From the NCBI GenBank assembly GCA_002633005.1, contig NMRA01000038.1:1017329-1072623 (forward strand): a DNA stretch of 55,295 nt, written 5' to 3'. The notes below the pieces were generated by a model, which saw only the letters and a program-made list of their open reading frames with translations, ran no database searches and was not told where the DNA came from. Each line of letters begins with the position of its first letter. The first letter of the stretch is position 1. Of this stretch, positions 1 to 12,600 are shown piece by piece. The position numbers and the translations under genes are program-made. Source of the DNA: Phoronis australis (taxonomy: Eukaryota; Phoronida; Phoronidae).

Positions 1-3000
1 TAATAAAAACTGACCTTTGTTCAGTTAAAAACAAGTGGTCAGGAAGCACGCGTTCTTGTCATCGAAGATTAGTCTTCGGGAACTATCTATTCATGAAACG
101 GGGAGCATAGCATTGGCAACAAATAAATACTGGCACCTATTTCCGAAAGTTTCTAATACCGTAAAAAACTTTTGCGTTATTTTTAAGGAGAAATTATTAA
201 AATAGTCGTAATTGGTGTTTTTAAAGTCAAAATGACCCACTGGCAGTGAAAACTTCCGCACTCTTACACCCCCCCGAATCCACTGAAAAATAACTGTTAG
301 ACTGTCACGCATCCAGTCACCCAGTGATCGAGACAATTCTCGAACGTTTTTTAGCAGATGAGCTCAACAAGTGTTAAATAAAACATGTTCTGCTTTACTG
401 CTTGTGTTAATTTGTTTAGTTACAATGCCACCTAGAACGTTACATCGTGTTCACTTTGGCAAATGAACTCACTCACACAATATGCAGACGAATTTCAAAA
501 CAAACTTCACCTGACAACAACATGTGTGTTCATCCAGAGATTTTTCTCGTGTTGGGGAGTACGATCTAGCGCAGATTTGGACTTAATATACAGTTAATCC
601 TGACTCCAAAGGAACTTAATCTTAGGGACGCTATTTTGAAAACTTATAAGTACTTCAGGTAATTTGTTGAGTCAAAACTATATTTTTACTCAAGAATTTA
701 AGTTGACATATTGGCGATCGCGAGGCAGCGACGCATCAGTCGGCAAGTTTTCGCCATGGGATTTTCTGAAAAGTCCTTGTAATTTAACAATTAAGTTTGA
801 TAGCAATGCACTGCAATTTTGTGGAAACTCTGTCATGGGTTACAGATGCATCACAAAGCATAAATTTGATGAATTCTAGCTTACGATTTCATCTGTTTCG
901 GAGAGCGGGTTTCAACCACTTTTGGGCTATAATAAGCGCCTCCCCTTTTCGAAGGGCATTTTTCTAAGTGCTCTGGGTGCTTATTAGAGCGAATACTGTA
1001 ACCACTGTTGATTTCGCTTTGTTTTATGTGACATTGTAGTATTTTATACCAGCAAACTGAATTTCTGAGCCAATTTGCTTCGGCAAAATTTTCATCATCT
1101 CCGAAAGATCTTGCAAAAAATTGCGCAAATGCCGCATGTCATGAGTATAATATTTTGTAGTCAAAAACAGAATTTACTTTGTTACAAAAACGGGAGAGCA
1201 AAGCAGGAAAATATGTTTATTTGATTGTTTTTGTCATAAACCGCTGTAGTGGGCAAGGTCAAATGTTAGTTAGCTATCGGGTTTTGTATACATCCTGTCT
1301 GGTTGTGAGTTCTACTTATTGATGTAAATTTCATGACTAGGTGACGAGCAGAACTACCAGGGCAATGTGTAATTTTTAAGTCTATGTAAAATTTACATGC
1401 ATCATGTGCCTTAGCTTTTTTTGATGCAAGTCTACATACTACTGGCTGGCTAGCTGGGTGCAGTATGTAGTATCCCGCAGGTGTTTTTATTGTGCTATTT
1501 ATTCCGTATTTTAGAGTGTTTCCTATCTTTGGCATAAGGTAGTCTAGGCTGTCGTAACACCATTAAAACTTCGTAAAAGGAGTAAATGTCTCACACTTTT
1601 CAAAAGGGACTAAGCTGTACCTGCCTCCCTCTTTGAGTCTTTTCTAGCTTTCTTGATTGACAATAGATGGCTCTGCCCATTGAATGAAATACTGGGTTTG
1701 TAACTTGACATGATTTCCCTGAGTTTTGTTTGACCTTTTGCTGACAGTTAGTCTTCTACTCATCTTCATTGACAACAGGTGGAGCTAGCTGGTGATTAAT
1801 GACATCATGAGGTAAAGCTGAAACAGATAACTGTTTCTTTCTTGAATAGGTTTTTCTGCAAAGTTTGTGTTCATACTTTAAGTTGTTCTATTGAATCATT
1901 GAACAAAACTACTGCTTGGCTTATATAAATTTAAACATTGAATGAATAAAAGATAAGCACTAATCGATATATTATATATTTACTGCAAAGTGATACCTAA
2001 GCTAGTTTACAATGAAACAACACTTGAGGGTGAGATAAAAGGTCACATATGTTATGACAAACTGAACTATTACAGATATGGATAAATACAAAAGTTATAT
2101 AATATATTGAGCTGTAAAGGTGGGTGAAAATATGCCAATGCAACACAATGACATCAACATGAGAAAATTGAGAATAAGTACATGTAGTAAATAATAAATT
2201 GAGGTAGAGAGGGTTACAGAGAAACTGATTGAAAATTACAGAGTTGAAGAGAAATTATGGACGATGGCACAGTGTTACGATGACACAAAGAAATCATGTG
2301 GTACAATTAAACCAATAGTGGCCGAACAAAGAGGGTCAGTGACCCAAGAATCCAAACAATATGATAATGAGGGCGAAGCAGTATTAGCTTACATAAAATA
2401 ATTTAATACTTAACAAGTTATATTAACTTAAAAGTCTAAGTTTGGTCAGCAGTCCTCTCCAATTCAAGGCTGGAATGTACATATTAGTGCTATTAAAGTT
2501 GTTGGATTTGACTGAGTGAGTCATAGGGTAATAGGTCATCACCAATTTTTCATTTGACAACATGCCATGCCAACCATCAGTAAGACCACATTTTCTGATG
2601 TGAATATTCCTGTGATTAACCGCATAAACGGAGCACAGAATCTGCTGAAGTCAACCTCTCAAAAACAAATTATTTTTGTTCAAATGTTTGTTCCAATATT
2701 TTTACTATTAAGGACATGCTAAATCAACATCTTATAATTTGTTTTGAATTTGTTCAGAAATAAATCAAATGGCGTAATTTTATTGTTTGTTACTTCAACC
2801 ATTGTTGAAGTCCATGCCACATCCTATTGTGTTCTGCACTGGCACGCCATCTAGTGTTCAGCTCAAGATATCTCATGTAGGTATTAGACATATGATTGTC
2901 TCACATGAGTAATATAATAGTTTTTTTGACTAACATGAACACTAACAATGGAATTTCAAAAAAATTATGAAAAACATTTCCAAATTCTTCATTAAATGCA

Positions 3001-3159
3001 CAACAGTGTTGTCGATTGATGATTTTCATATATACTCGCTCAAACTTTGTGCGAGTACGTACAAAAATTGTCAACCGACAACATACTCATGTATTTAAGC
3101 TTATTCGAGAAGAATACTTGCGCAATTTCGATGTTCAGGTCACTCACTTAATATAGAGA
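1..3159. other. Intergenic, no gene seen
   Basis: AT-rich sequence with only short open frames. The one structured spot is a small hairpin: aataagcgcctccc (about 931-944) pairs imperfectly with gggtgcttatt (about 975-985), probably a tiny inverted-repeat relic. Confidence 0.7.
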
Positions 3160-3510
3160 AAGGTTGACGTATGGGTATTCCTAGAAGTGAGGGAATAAGC
3201 GGCCTGTGCTGTCTGGGTGAAATTGAAGATGAGCCTCATTTCATGTGTTGATGCCCTGTTCTTGGAGACCTTAGAAGAAATCTTCCAGAGCTTGTGAATG
3301 TTAACTATTCTCTAGTTAGGTTATTCCAACAGAAAAATTATGACTGTATCCAGCGCTTTGCATTGTATATTCAGAAGGCCATGGCTTTAAAGAGGAGAAC
3401 TGCTCTTCTTGTAAATACTCTGGAATATACATTTGGATTTATGAATTTATGTATGAGTAGGCAAAGCCTACGATGTACAATAAATGAAATAAATAAAATG
3501 AAATTAATGA
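3160..3510 (+). pseudogene. Decayed 3' end of a non-LTR retrotransposon
   Basis: In one frame the sequence reads GLCCLGEIEDEPHFMC, then a stop codon, then CPVLGDLRRNLPEL, and later RFALYIQKAMALKRR. This matches the cysteine/histidine motif at the C-terminus of LINE reverse transcriptases (C..C....EDE.HFL..CP.Y..LR). An AT-rich tail (aataaatgaaataaataaaatgaaatt, about 3478-3504) follows, as in LINE 3' ends. The remainder of the element is missing. Confidence 0.5.
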
Positions 3511-4784
3511 ATTCTGTCTTCAAGAGGGGCTACTGCCAAATTATTCAAATTCTTGGCTGCGTACGTCTGCTTTTGTGTTGTCTCCATTTTCTGTTGATTA
3601 TATTACTGAAGCTGTGTCTTTGCCAAAAGCTCTGATTTTAGAGGGGTTAGTATTTCTCTTGCTATGTGTTGGATGGTTACCAAAATTCGAATTTTAGTCA
3701 GTGCATCAACTGAGTGAAAGTATTTAGTGGTTGTTGTTTTAGTTTTGTTGAACTTTTTCCAACTTGATTAGTCAGATTCGGAACCTCAGTTTGTATTTCT
3801 TACCATGATTAAGACGTCCCGTGATAAAGACGTCATAGCATATGTACCCAATCGTACCAGTGATTGCAGTCTCTGATAGGAAAAGTGTACCCTCGTAAAC
3901 AAACCATAGTTTTTTTTTTCAATTTTGTGACCAGGCCAAGAAGTTAATGTATTCACTAAAATAGTACAAACCAATAACAGTATTTTGTTCCTCCTGTGTT
4001 TTAAGTTGGCTTCAGCCTGAGGTTACAGCTTCAATAAAAACTGAAACGTGTGAATTTGACAGATTTCTTTAAATATTTAAAAGTTTTAACTTACTTTGAT
4101 AATATCAGTAGTGACTTGGTTGTTTAATTCAGAGGTCCTTTACATAAACTGGCCCTGAGTTTTTGTCAGATTGCATTGTTCCATAGTGAGAAACCAAGAG
4201 CAGTGTTGATAATTATGTTATTGTTATATTAAATAACAGATATAGTGGTAATGGCAGAAAAACTAGTGAAAGTTATAGTGGTAATAATAACAATGTTTTG
4301 GACGATGTTTGTAAAAATAACAATCTGTAATGACTTTTGTTTAATAAAAGACCTTTTGCGAGGCAAGAAGCAGGTGGAATCATGTCCCACTTTCCTTTGT
4401 GCTAGCCTGTTTCTGCACAGCTGGATTCTGCCCTTGTTTATAAGACCTCATGCTGGTCTCCCCAGCAGGGTGTAGTGGTCATGTGAGTTCATGCCAGAAG
4501 GTGGCCACTGTGCACTACTTTTGAGATAATCTTGGAAATCAGCAGGTGGTCTATTCTGCAACATTTAACACCTGGCCTTGTTGCCTTGTTATGAGCGATT
4601 TCTTGCTTTAAAAAATGCTTTCAGATGATGTCGTTGGATTGGGAAGATTAAAATCATTCAATAAGAAATAGCTCTCCAACAGCTGTTCACTTATAATTTT
4701 TTGGTAAAGTTTCTTTTAATTGCAACCTTGTGCTTTCAACTAGGATTTTCTTGACACTCTGAAATTCAAAATTGCTTTCTAATA
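3511..4784. other. Intergenic, nothing recognised
   Basis: Short open frames only; no repeat structure or RNA gene was noticed. Confidence 0.6.
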
Positions 4785-5235
4785 CCCCCATCACACCAGA
4801 CGCACAGTGCCACTACTGTTTTTGGTCAAAACTGCCATCACTGTAGTGACACAGCCAGTAGTGTTTCATGGTTTTCCCCTACCCGTCACACATGTGTTTT
4901 TCTTTGCACCACGGGATTACCTTAGGATCGCCAATCTACGTTTTCGGCAATTGCACGGAGGTGCTTCTGCGGTCCTTGTACGGTGCCACAGCGGTCATGG
5001 CGGTGTCACAGAGATCCCACGGCGTATTGGCCAACCCGTTGTGGCATTGCGGAAGTTTTGAGCATGCTTAAAGTTTCCGCCCTGCCACTGCGAAGGTCCG
5101 CGGTTTTGACAGTTTTCTCTGGTGCTACGGCGATCAATGGCAGAACCACTGCAGAACTACTGCGATCATGACGGTGCCACTGCAGTTTATGCACTACAAG
5201 CACCGCAGTTGCACCGCACCTCCGGTGTGACGGGG
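4785..5235. mobile_element. GC-rich inverted-repeat (MITE-like) element
   Basis: Ends are CCCCATCACACCAGACGC on the left and, read on the other strand, CCCCGTCACACCGGAGGTGC on the right. The interior is markedly richer in G+C than its surroundings and full of degenerate gtgccactgc-type words. It gives overlapping open frames on both strands that are by-products of its composition. I could not assign a clear target-site duplication. Confidence 0.6.
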
Positions 5236-6029
5236 AAATTACAAACCATTCACACGTAAATGCGAGTTTTCGCACTGACAGTGATCATGGTTTGTTGTTG
5301 AAAAATCTGTTGTTCTTTGTATTTTGAATTGAAACTGTAGTGTATTTACACTCTGGGCTGATGTGCACTAAGAATTAAATGAATGAAAATGCTGGAAAAT
5401 TGTGCAGGTAATTTTGTGTGGACAACTTGTATTTATTTGCTTTTTATGCATTGAGGATATTTACCTATAAGTTGTTGTTACGCATTTTAAATTGAAAATT
5501 AGTTCTGTAGATTGACTTTCTTTGAAGTTACTAGTGAGCGAAAGCTGAACATTTGTTTTTGATTGTGGCTACAAAGTGTTTTGGCACACTTTAGTTTTGC
5601 CTTGGCTGGAATCCAAAACCTGTGATACATTTCGATAATTTGATTGTGGTTTCTGGATGTTCAGGAAATGAAAGTAGGTTTCTGAATTGTTTTCATGACG
5701 AAAATATTGCACAAAAGGGTTCAACTTGAAAAATAGAATATCAGTTTTACTTGCTTCTAAAAACATTTGAAATATTATATTTTTTGAGAAAAGTCTAGAC
5801 AAAAGTGTAATGAAACTGTTGTTCAACAGACAATATTCACATTGTTTTCTAGTATGTTTCTTCAGCTATTACATAGTGTTACGGTGGAAAAACATCTTAT
5901 CAAATTTCTTTGCTGTTAACGATTCGAGTGCGAATTTAAAGCTGCATTTTGCCATTCTTTAGTTAGTTGTCAATGATTAATTCTTAACGGAAGTGCTATG
6001 GAGGTTTGAAAATATTACGATCTGATCAT

Positions 6030-6440
6030 TAATTGTTGCCAAATGGGCTGGCTGGCTATTCAAGTCACATACAGTGCGCCATTTTTTAATTTGCAATGTT
6101 AGTGTATGCTAACCCCCAAGAAACTGAATTATTTTCTCGTGTCAGTCATGGTTTGATGTTCTTATTGGTAAGGGAAATGGAATCTCATCATGGTTGGGAA
6201 TATGATGAGATCAATTCATGATTATGATGAGATCAATTCATGAATATGATGAGATCAATTCGTGAATGTGATGAGATCCATTCATGAATGTGATGAGAAC
6301 AATTCATGAATGTGATGAGAACAAAGACAATTTATGAATATGATGAGGTCAGTTCATGAGAGTAAAAGGCTTAATTATATTACTTTCGTTTTTAGCCAGC
6401 TTCAAGATATGAGCAGTGAGTGCAAAACTGTTTCGCTTAT
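6030..6440 (+). repeat. Dispersed repeat family J, copy 1
   Basis: Shares ordered blocks with copies at 6605-6900 and 13715-14160: ggctattcaagtcac, then cgccatttt, a tcatggt...aatatgatgag block, and a gagagtaaaag...ttttagccagc end. This copy differs by an expanded 22-bp tandem repeat (6199-6358). Confidence 0.6.
6199..6358. repeat. 22-bp tandem repeat, about 7 copies
   Basis: Unit aatatgatgagatcaattcatg, with units starting at 6199, 6221, 6243, 6265, 6287, 6309 (broken by a short insertion) and 6337. It grew from the single aatattgtgagactgatttatg-type segment seen in the other family J copies. Confidence 0.9.
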
Positions 6441-6604
6441 TTTTTCTAGCTATTTGCAGGCATCTCACCTTACTCGGTTACAGGTGTCAAGTCTTAATGA
6501 TTCTGTGGTAAAGGGGTGCTTTCGGTTTTGGTTTTCATTCTTTTATATCATCACTGTCAATGGTGAATTGTTAACTGAAGCTTTGAGATTTTGAAATTAA
6601 CCAC

Positions 6605-6900
6605 TCTCGGCTAGTCTTGAAATATTGCCGAATAAGACGGCAACTCGAGTCACAGGGAATGCAGTCATGCACCATTTTCGAATTTGCAACTTTAGGGTTG
6701 GTCAACCCCAATTAACTGTAAAGGGTTTTCTTGAGTTACTCGTGATTTTGATGCTCCTATTAGTAATTGAAATAGAACCCTATCATGGTAAAGAATATTG
6801 TGAGACTGATTTTATGAGAGTAAAAGCTCCGATTTTGACTTTTGTTTTTAGCCAGCATTTTGCAGCTTTAACTCAGCAGTTGCACAGATCAGGTGATGTA
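6605..6900 (+). repeat. Dispersed repeat family J, copy 2
   Basis: Ordered similarity to copies 1 and 3 (caactcgagtcac, caccattttcgaatttgcaa, ggttggtcaaccccaa, atgagagtaaaagc, tttttagccagc). It lies almost directly behind copy 1 in the same orientation and lacks the 22-bp expansion. Confidence 0.6.
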
Positions 6901-7239
6901 TAGTGAGTGGTGGGTTTGTGTTATCAAGTGCAGGAAATGCATGCTAATTCAGATTGACGGATGGCTTGTGAAAATACGAGAAAAACACTTTTGTTTGGTA
7001 TGTTTTTCTTGGAAGGCATATAGTGCGGTAGCCAGTGCATTTTCTCAGAAGAAACTCTACCACCATGGCAAATGTGTTTTTGAATTACGCTTTTTAGGTA
7101 TAGGTTTCCATGTATAAAGCTAATCTCAGTTGGAGCAAAGAACCAGTGCTATTGAAATTTATAATTACTAGTCATTTCTGTTTGAATTACCTTTTCTTTT
7201 GGAATATTTTTTGAATTTCCTTTATATACTTTTAAAATG

Positions 7240-8500
7240 TTTCGAAGAAATTTTGAAAATTATTTAAAAGTTTTTTTTTCAAAAAAATTATTTTAAAAAT
7301 TGTTTTTAAAATTTGGAGATTTTGTTTTTGATTTTTGGAAGTCAATGCTAATTGCAAACAATAATTAATATCTGCACATATATGTAATTTTTTAAAACTT
7401 GTTATATATATAGATATGCAATTTTCATTCATGTGCCCAAGTGATCTCTCTTTAAGCAAAAAAGGCCAGCTATATAGGCAAGTACCTTAAAAGTTTTGTT
7501 CTGTTGCGTTAGTATAAAATCTGTCTCATTAGACTGAAGTAGATGGAAAACATTAAAATTGTAGCAAGAGATGAAAAGCATTTTTGAAAAAAATGTTTGT
7601 CTTTTTGTAACTAATTTTTAAAAATTCAAGACTTATTTAAATTAAATCTTTAGCGAAGCAAACAGAAATGCAAACCAAATTCTTTTAATGTGGCCTCAGG
7701 TTTTTAAAATTAATTTAATTTAGTAACAAAATAATTTTATTGTTTTGTGGTCAGAGGGATGGTGATAAAACTACACACGTGCGTGTGGTGATTCTTTTAA
7801 CAATCATTATGAAAGTAACCTAGCTTCAGATGGGGTTAAAATCGGCAACGTGGTTTTAAAATATCACCTTTTAAAGGAATTCAAACTTATTTGATGTTCT
7901 AAAAGAAAAAGAAAAGGGACAAATAACGGAAAGATGACATTCCGTATTAAGTGATGTGGGACGCTAGAAAAATGTCCGAATTTGGCTAACTTTAGACCAT
8001 CATGTCTCACCAATGGCTGATCAGATTCATACTTTAGACTTTTAGTTACAATGCTTTATGCGCTTTTCTTCAAAAAATTTTAGCAATTGTTTTTAAGCTG
8101 TTTTACTGGGGATGTTAAAAAAATAGAATTTTATGTTTTCCATGACCCAGTTAATAGCAGGTAAAAAGTCAAAAGTTGTATTCTACAGGCTTTCTGATTT
8201 CACGAAATATGTATTCTATTACTGAGTTAAAATCTGTAGTTTTGTAGGTATTTAACTGAGTACACAGACTTTTCAGTGAAGTCCTACATAGCCTTCTGAG
8301 AAGTGATCGATTGCAAAATACAGAGTTTATGTTGTACCACATATTCTCCAAAGATGAATTTTGTTCTAAAGCAACGGTCAGTCATGCACTACTTCTAATT
8401 TTTTCGTGATAATTTTGAGATACAAAATTCAATATAGTGTCATATTTTGTAAACTTTCATTGTTGTGTTCTAATTAGTTATAAAATGTTACAATGTGTCT
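7240..8500. other. AT-rich intergenic stretch
   Basis: Long A and T runs; no gene, repeat family or RNA recognised. Confidence 0.6.
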
Positions 8501-8625
8501 GGTTATCACATATACAGTAGGAGACAAAAGCAATCAGACAAAACACCTGTGCCATCAGGACAGCTAATTCTATGAACAAGAAAACTGTCTGATAATCGCT
8601 GTCAGGACAGCAAAGTTCTAATTAG

Positions 8626-8790
8626 CAACTTCCCTGTTAATTCACTATTATTTTTGGTTATCATGGAAGACTACCCTGACAATGAATTCAGCTTCTACCC
8701 AGCCGCCGTGACGGGGGAATTTTAGGTCACGTTATCTGAATACTTTTGACTTGTACTATGCCACGTGATAGAATTATTTGCTCTATGTTA
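8626..8790 (+). repeat. Dispersed repeat family I, copy 1
   Basis: Contains ctgttaattcac, gacaatgaattcagcttc, ccagccgccgtgacggggga and gaatacttttgac in order. The same blocks occur at 15018-15165 and 17998-18150. Confidence 0.6.
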
Positions 8791-9538
8791 TGCAAAATAT
8801 CCAACAGTAGATGCCGGTAACCGTGATGCGTGCCTTTTTAACATATTCATGATCTCACTTGCTGCCGGAGGTGGAATGTTGCATTGGGCAAATTTCTCAT
8901 CAAAGATAATGATTTCATTGCTGCCTTGATCCGTGAAGTGTTATCATTGTTGATTTAAACTTAAATTATAAAAATAACAGTGGATCTAATCCTTGAAAAA
9001 TTCACTATTGTCATTATATCATTTATTGTTGAACAAAATAGAAGATAGATTACCATAGTTTGTTTCATAAGTTTGTTGTTCATGATTTGACCCTGTATTG
9101 TCATAGTAGAGAGTAACAAATGACCTATTAAAATGATTAAGTGGTCAATGACGATAAAGCAGACAGACTATTCAACTTGTCTGGTGGGGCGGTTATGTAA
9201 TGCTTTCCTTGGCATGGTGCCTTGGAATCCTAGTCACAATGGCATTGACCACATTGGCTTATCCCCTTTCACCACGCCCTTCTCTGACACATTGTAATGT
9301 ACTTATGCATTTCTCAAAGATAAGATATGAGCATTGTTTCTTACAGAGAAATGCTCTTGAAAACCTCATACTTCCCAGACATTGTGACACACAATACTGC
9401 CTTGAGGCAAAATGATCCCAAAGTCTCCTGAGATGTCTGTCTGATGTATGTCTGTGATTCATCATTAATTGAGGGCCATGGAGTAATCACAGGTGCTCTG
9501 TGACCAGTGGTACTCTACTTTGAATAAGATGGCCTGGA

Positions 9539-9690
9539 GCGGATCCAGAATTTTGAGTTGGGGGGGTGCAGTGCCGAGTATTACCCAGGATTTTGCCAGT
9601 CAGACATTTCGAAGTGCCAAATGGAATATGGGAGAATTTTAGGGGGGCCATGACCCGCTTAACCCCCCCTCCCCCGTAAATCCGCCACTG
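9539..9690. mobile_element. GGCGGAT-ended MITE-like element, copy 1
   Basis: About 150 bp with inverted ends gcggatccagaatttt and, on the other strand, ggcggatttacgggg. Its reverse complement matches the element at 23044-23189 along its length (caaaatcctgg.taatactc.gc, ccatttggcac). Confidence 0.7.
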
Positions 9691-12600
9691 ATAGCATTGT
9701 CATAGTAACAAATACGGTAGTTATTAGGCCAAAAAAGGCAAAGTTGGTTGTGGTCCCTGCCCGCAATCATTTTCAGACTGACTAAAAAAAAATAAAAACT
9801 CCCAACGTGTTGTGTTTTTGAAAAATGCACAAAGGCACGTAACCAAGGTGTGAAATGGCATGGTTTACCAAACAATTAGTATAAAATGCTGCATCAGTTT
9901 TGTTCATCTCAGGTGAATTTTCTTTTTTCGAAAACGTGGTTAACTAAAAAATAAATACTGCACTTCGGACTCGATTTTCAAAAAATAAAACGAAGACCTG
10001 AACCACCACGTTTTGGTCTTTGTTCAAACTGTAGAACCTTTACAAAACTGCTATTCTACAAATTGTGCATTCATTTTAGATGATTAGTAATAATTTGTGA
10101 AACCTGCGTATCAGTTAATTGAGAAAACAAAGGAAGCTCTGCTCTTCTTATAAGCAAGTTACTTCATACTCACAGGACAATAACGAGGTTCATTGTTTTG
10201 CATTTTGCACTAACACTTACCTGAATGTGCTTAGTTTTTCAAAGCAGCGTTCAATTAAATATTTCAGTGCAAACAGGACAGGAATTAAGTACTTCGAATT
10301 TCTCCTGATGTTATGAGTTTTGAGAAAAACTCAACTTGAAGTTTCACCAGGTGTAATTATTCCTGGAGATCATTCCAAAGTTGTTTGCGAAAATTAGGCT
10401 TTACGGGACATGCAGAAATTTTCAGGTTGCAACTGAAAGTCAAAACCCGGACGTTTTTCGTTTTTTCTAGGAAGAAACCCTAGTATGTGCCCATCAATAG
10501 CTGTGACGGGCTTGAGTATAGCAATGTTGTACACAGATGTGGAAACCAAGAGACCTGCTCCCCCCCTGTGTTTGCCATGCTTTGCTCATTAGACTCTCAT
10601 AACATTGTGGTTTATGAAAAGTCTGCTGATCCATTACAATTTACATTGGTTACACCATTGTCTGCTCATTTACCATTATTGTTAGAGGACAAGTATTTCC
10701 GTTTTGATATCAGGCCACGTTCAACAAAGCCCTATTCACTCACACCTTGTGATTTGATTAGGCTAAACAAACATGTTATAATGATTTTGTGTGAGAAGTT
10801 CAGCGAGCTGTCATCCATTGTTTGCCGCCATTGTAAGAATTAGTATTATGTCAGTGTGGTTAGAACCCAAAATGTTTGGGGCGTTGGTCACTCCCTTCAG
10901 CATTTTTATCTCCTGGTGTTAAAGTCGTTGCATTTGTTTACATCATTTTCCTAGTAATCCATTGACTGGGTTTGTGTTTGGATCATTGAAACTTGGCAAA
11001 GGCACAAATTTGTGAAACTGGCATCTCTGAATGAAAAATACCGGCATGCTAGTCGGGACATTCCTTGAAGCAGAGTAATGATTTAGAATTAGGAATACTT
11101 TATTCTTTTTAATTTCTTTATGTTACGCACAAGTATAAGTTGTCTATGATTATGTTCTATCAAGTGTTTATTTTCATGGGGATTGTGATCTTTTGAGTAG
11201 ATTTATCAAAGCTTTATGTGCACGTTTTGGGCTCATTAATTCCATTGGCCAAAAATGGAATTTCTCTACAGAAATAAAAATCAAGGTTTACTTTAATGTT
11301 GTTGTGTTCCTTTTTTGTATGTTTTTTCAAACAATGGTGGTCAAGAAATAAAGCACACATCGACAATAGTTTGAAGTCTATACCTGTCATCAACTGAGAT
11401 TTAGCAAACTTAGAAGGTTGTGTAGCAATTCAGTACCTCATATTTACTTTCCATTATGTTTTGTCCAAAATTGAAGTTTCTTTGTTGTGCTGTCTTTTCA
11501 AATACCCGATATTACTTTGAAACTTGTTTTCGATCACTTTTTGTTGCACCATCGTCTTTATTGAGTAATAGTAGACCCTGATATAGACACTGTGGTACAA
11601 CCTTGTGGTTGCTACAAATGCCTTTTTGCATCAGTGCCCCACACTGATAGTCTAATGGTATTTTTCTACCAAGCTGTTCTCAGAAACAGTTTGGTTGTTT
11701 TTTCCACCAGGAAATTAAGCTTCGTCACAGTCAATACATTAAATCATAACGAGCCGTTTGTACCCTCTAGCATGTAATGTCATCACTTTCATTGTTGGCA
11801 AGGCAAACAACTCTGGGCTATTTGTAGTTAGATATGACTGTTATAACCTACAATGGCTATTATTGCGATGAATTCTGTCAGAGCTTGGCATAAGCATTGC
11901 TAGTTTGCACTTCGCTAAAGGGTGGCAATTAAAACTTCTGATTTTTCAACTCCTAGTCTCTGCCTAGTTGTTGTCGGATAAATTTAAGGGCCCTCGGTAA
12001 AATTCATTGTTGACTTAGGCAATCGCATCAGCAAAGACTCATTTAAAAAACTTTTTTTAATTGATGTTGAAATATTCAGGATTTTTATGTTCTGATAGTT
12101 AAACAATCTATAATGGAATTCCATCAACAAGGTTGGCTTGTAATATTAGCATCAACTGCTGGCATAATTTGGAAGTAATATTCAAAAGATCTGAAATTTT
12201 ATCCATCTCGTGTTCTGTTAAACTTTCCTTGCCCTGTTTTTTTTTCTCAAAACTATTAGCAGCTCGTGGAGGTTTACAAGAATATCTCATCTTTTGTTTA
12301 TTTTTCTTCATCAAGATTTCCTAATGATCTAATTGAATACTGATTGTTTTTTTGAGCTATGTGTACTACATTTTCATTTTGATGTTCACAAGCTAAAGTA
12401 CCGGTATATTGTTAAATTTTTGATTTACTTATTTACCAGTAATTTGAAAGGTTATTTCTAAAATTCATGCTGATTTTTTGTAATACAAATCTCAGTCTTC
12501 CTCTCAATATTGTTGTGCGATAAAAACTTTACTCTGTTAGCTTCAGTTCTAAGGTCTACATTCAGCTTGCGTTTTTACCATAAAATAGGAAATCAAATTA

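Noticed and set aside
4807-5275. Cluster of overlapping open frames on both strands
   Set aside because: All lie within the GC-rich inverted-repeat element, where stop codons are rare because of composition.
10487-10843. 118-codon plus-strand open frame
   Set aside because: No domain, signal peptide or splice context recognised, and no support beyond length; not called as a gene.
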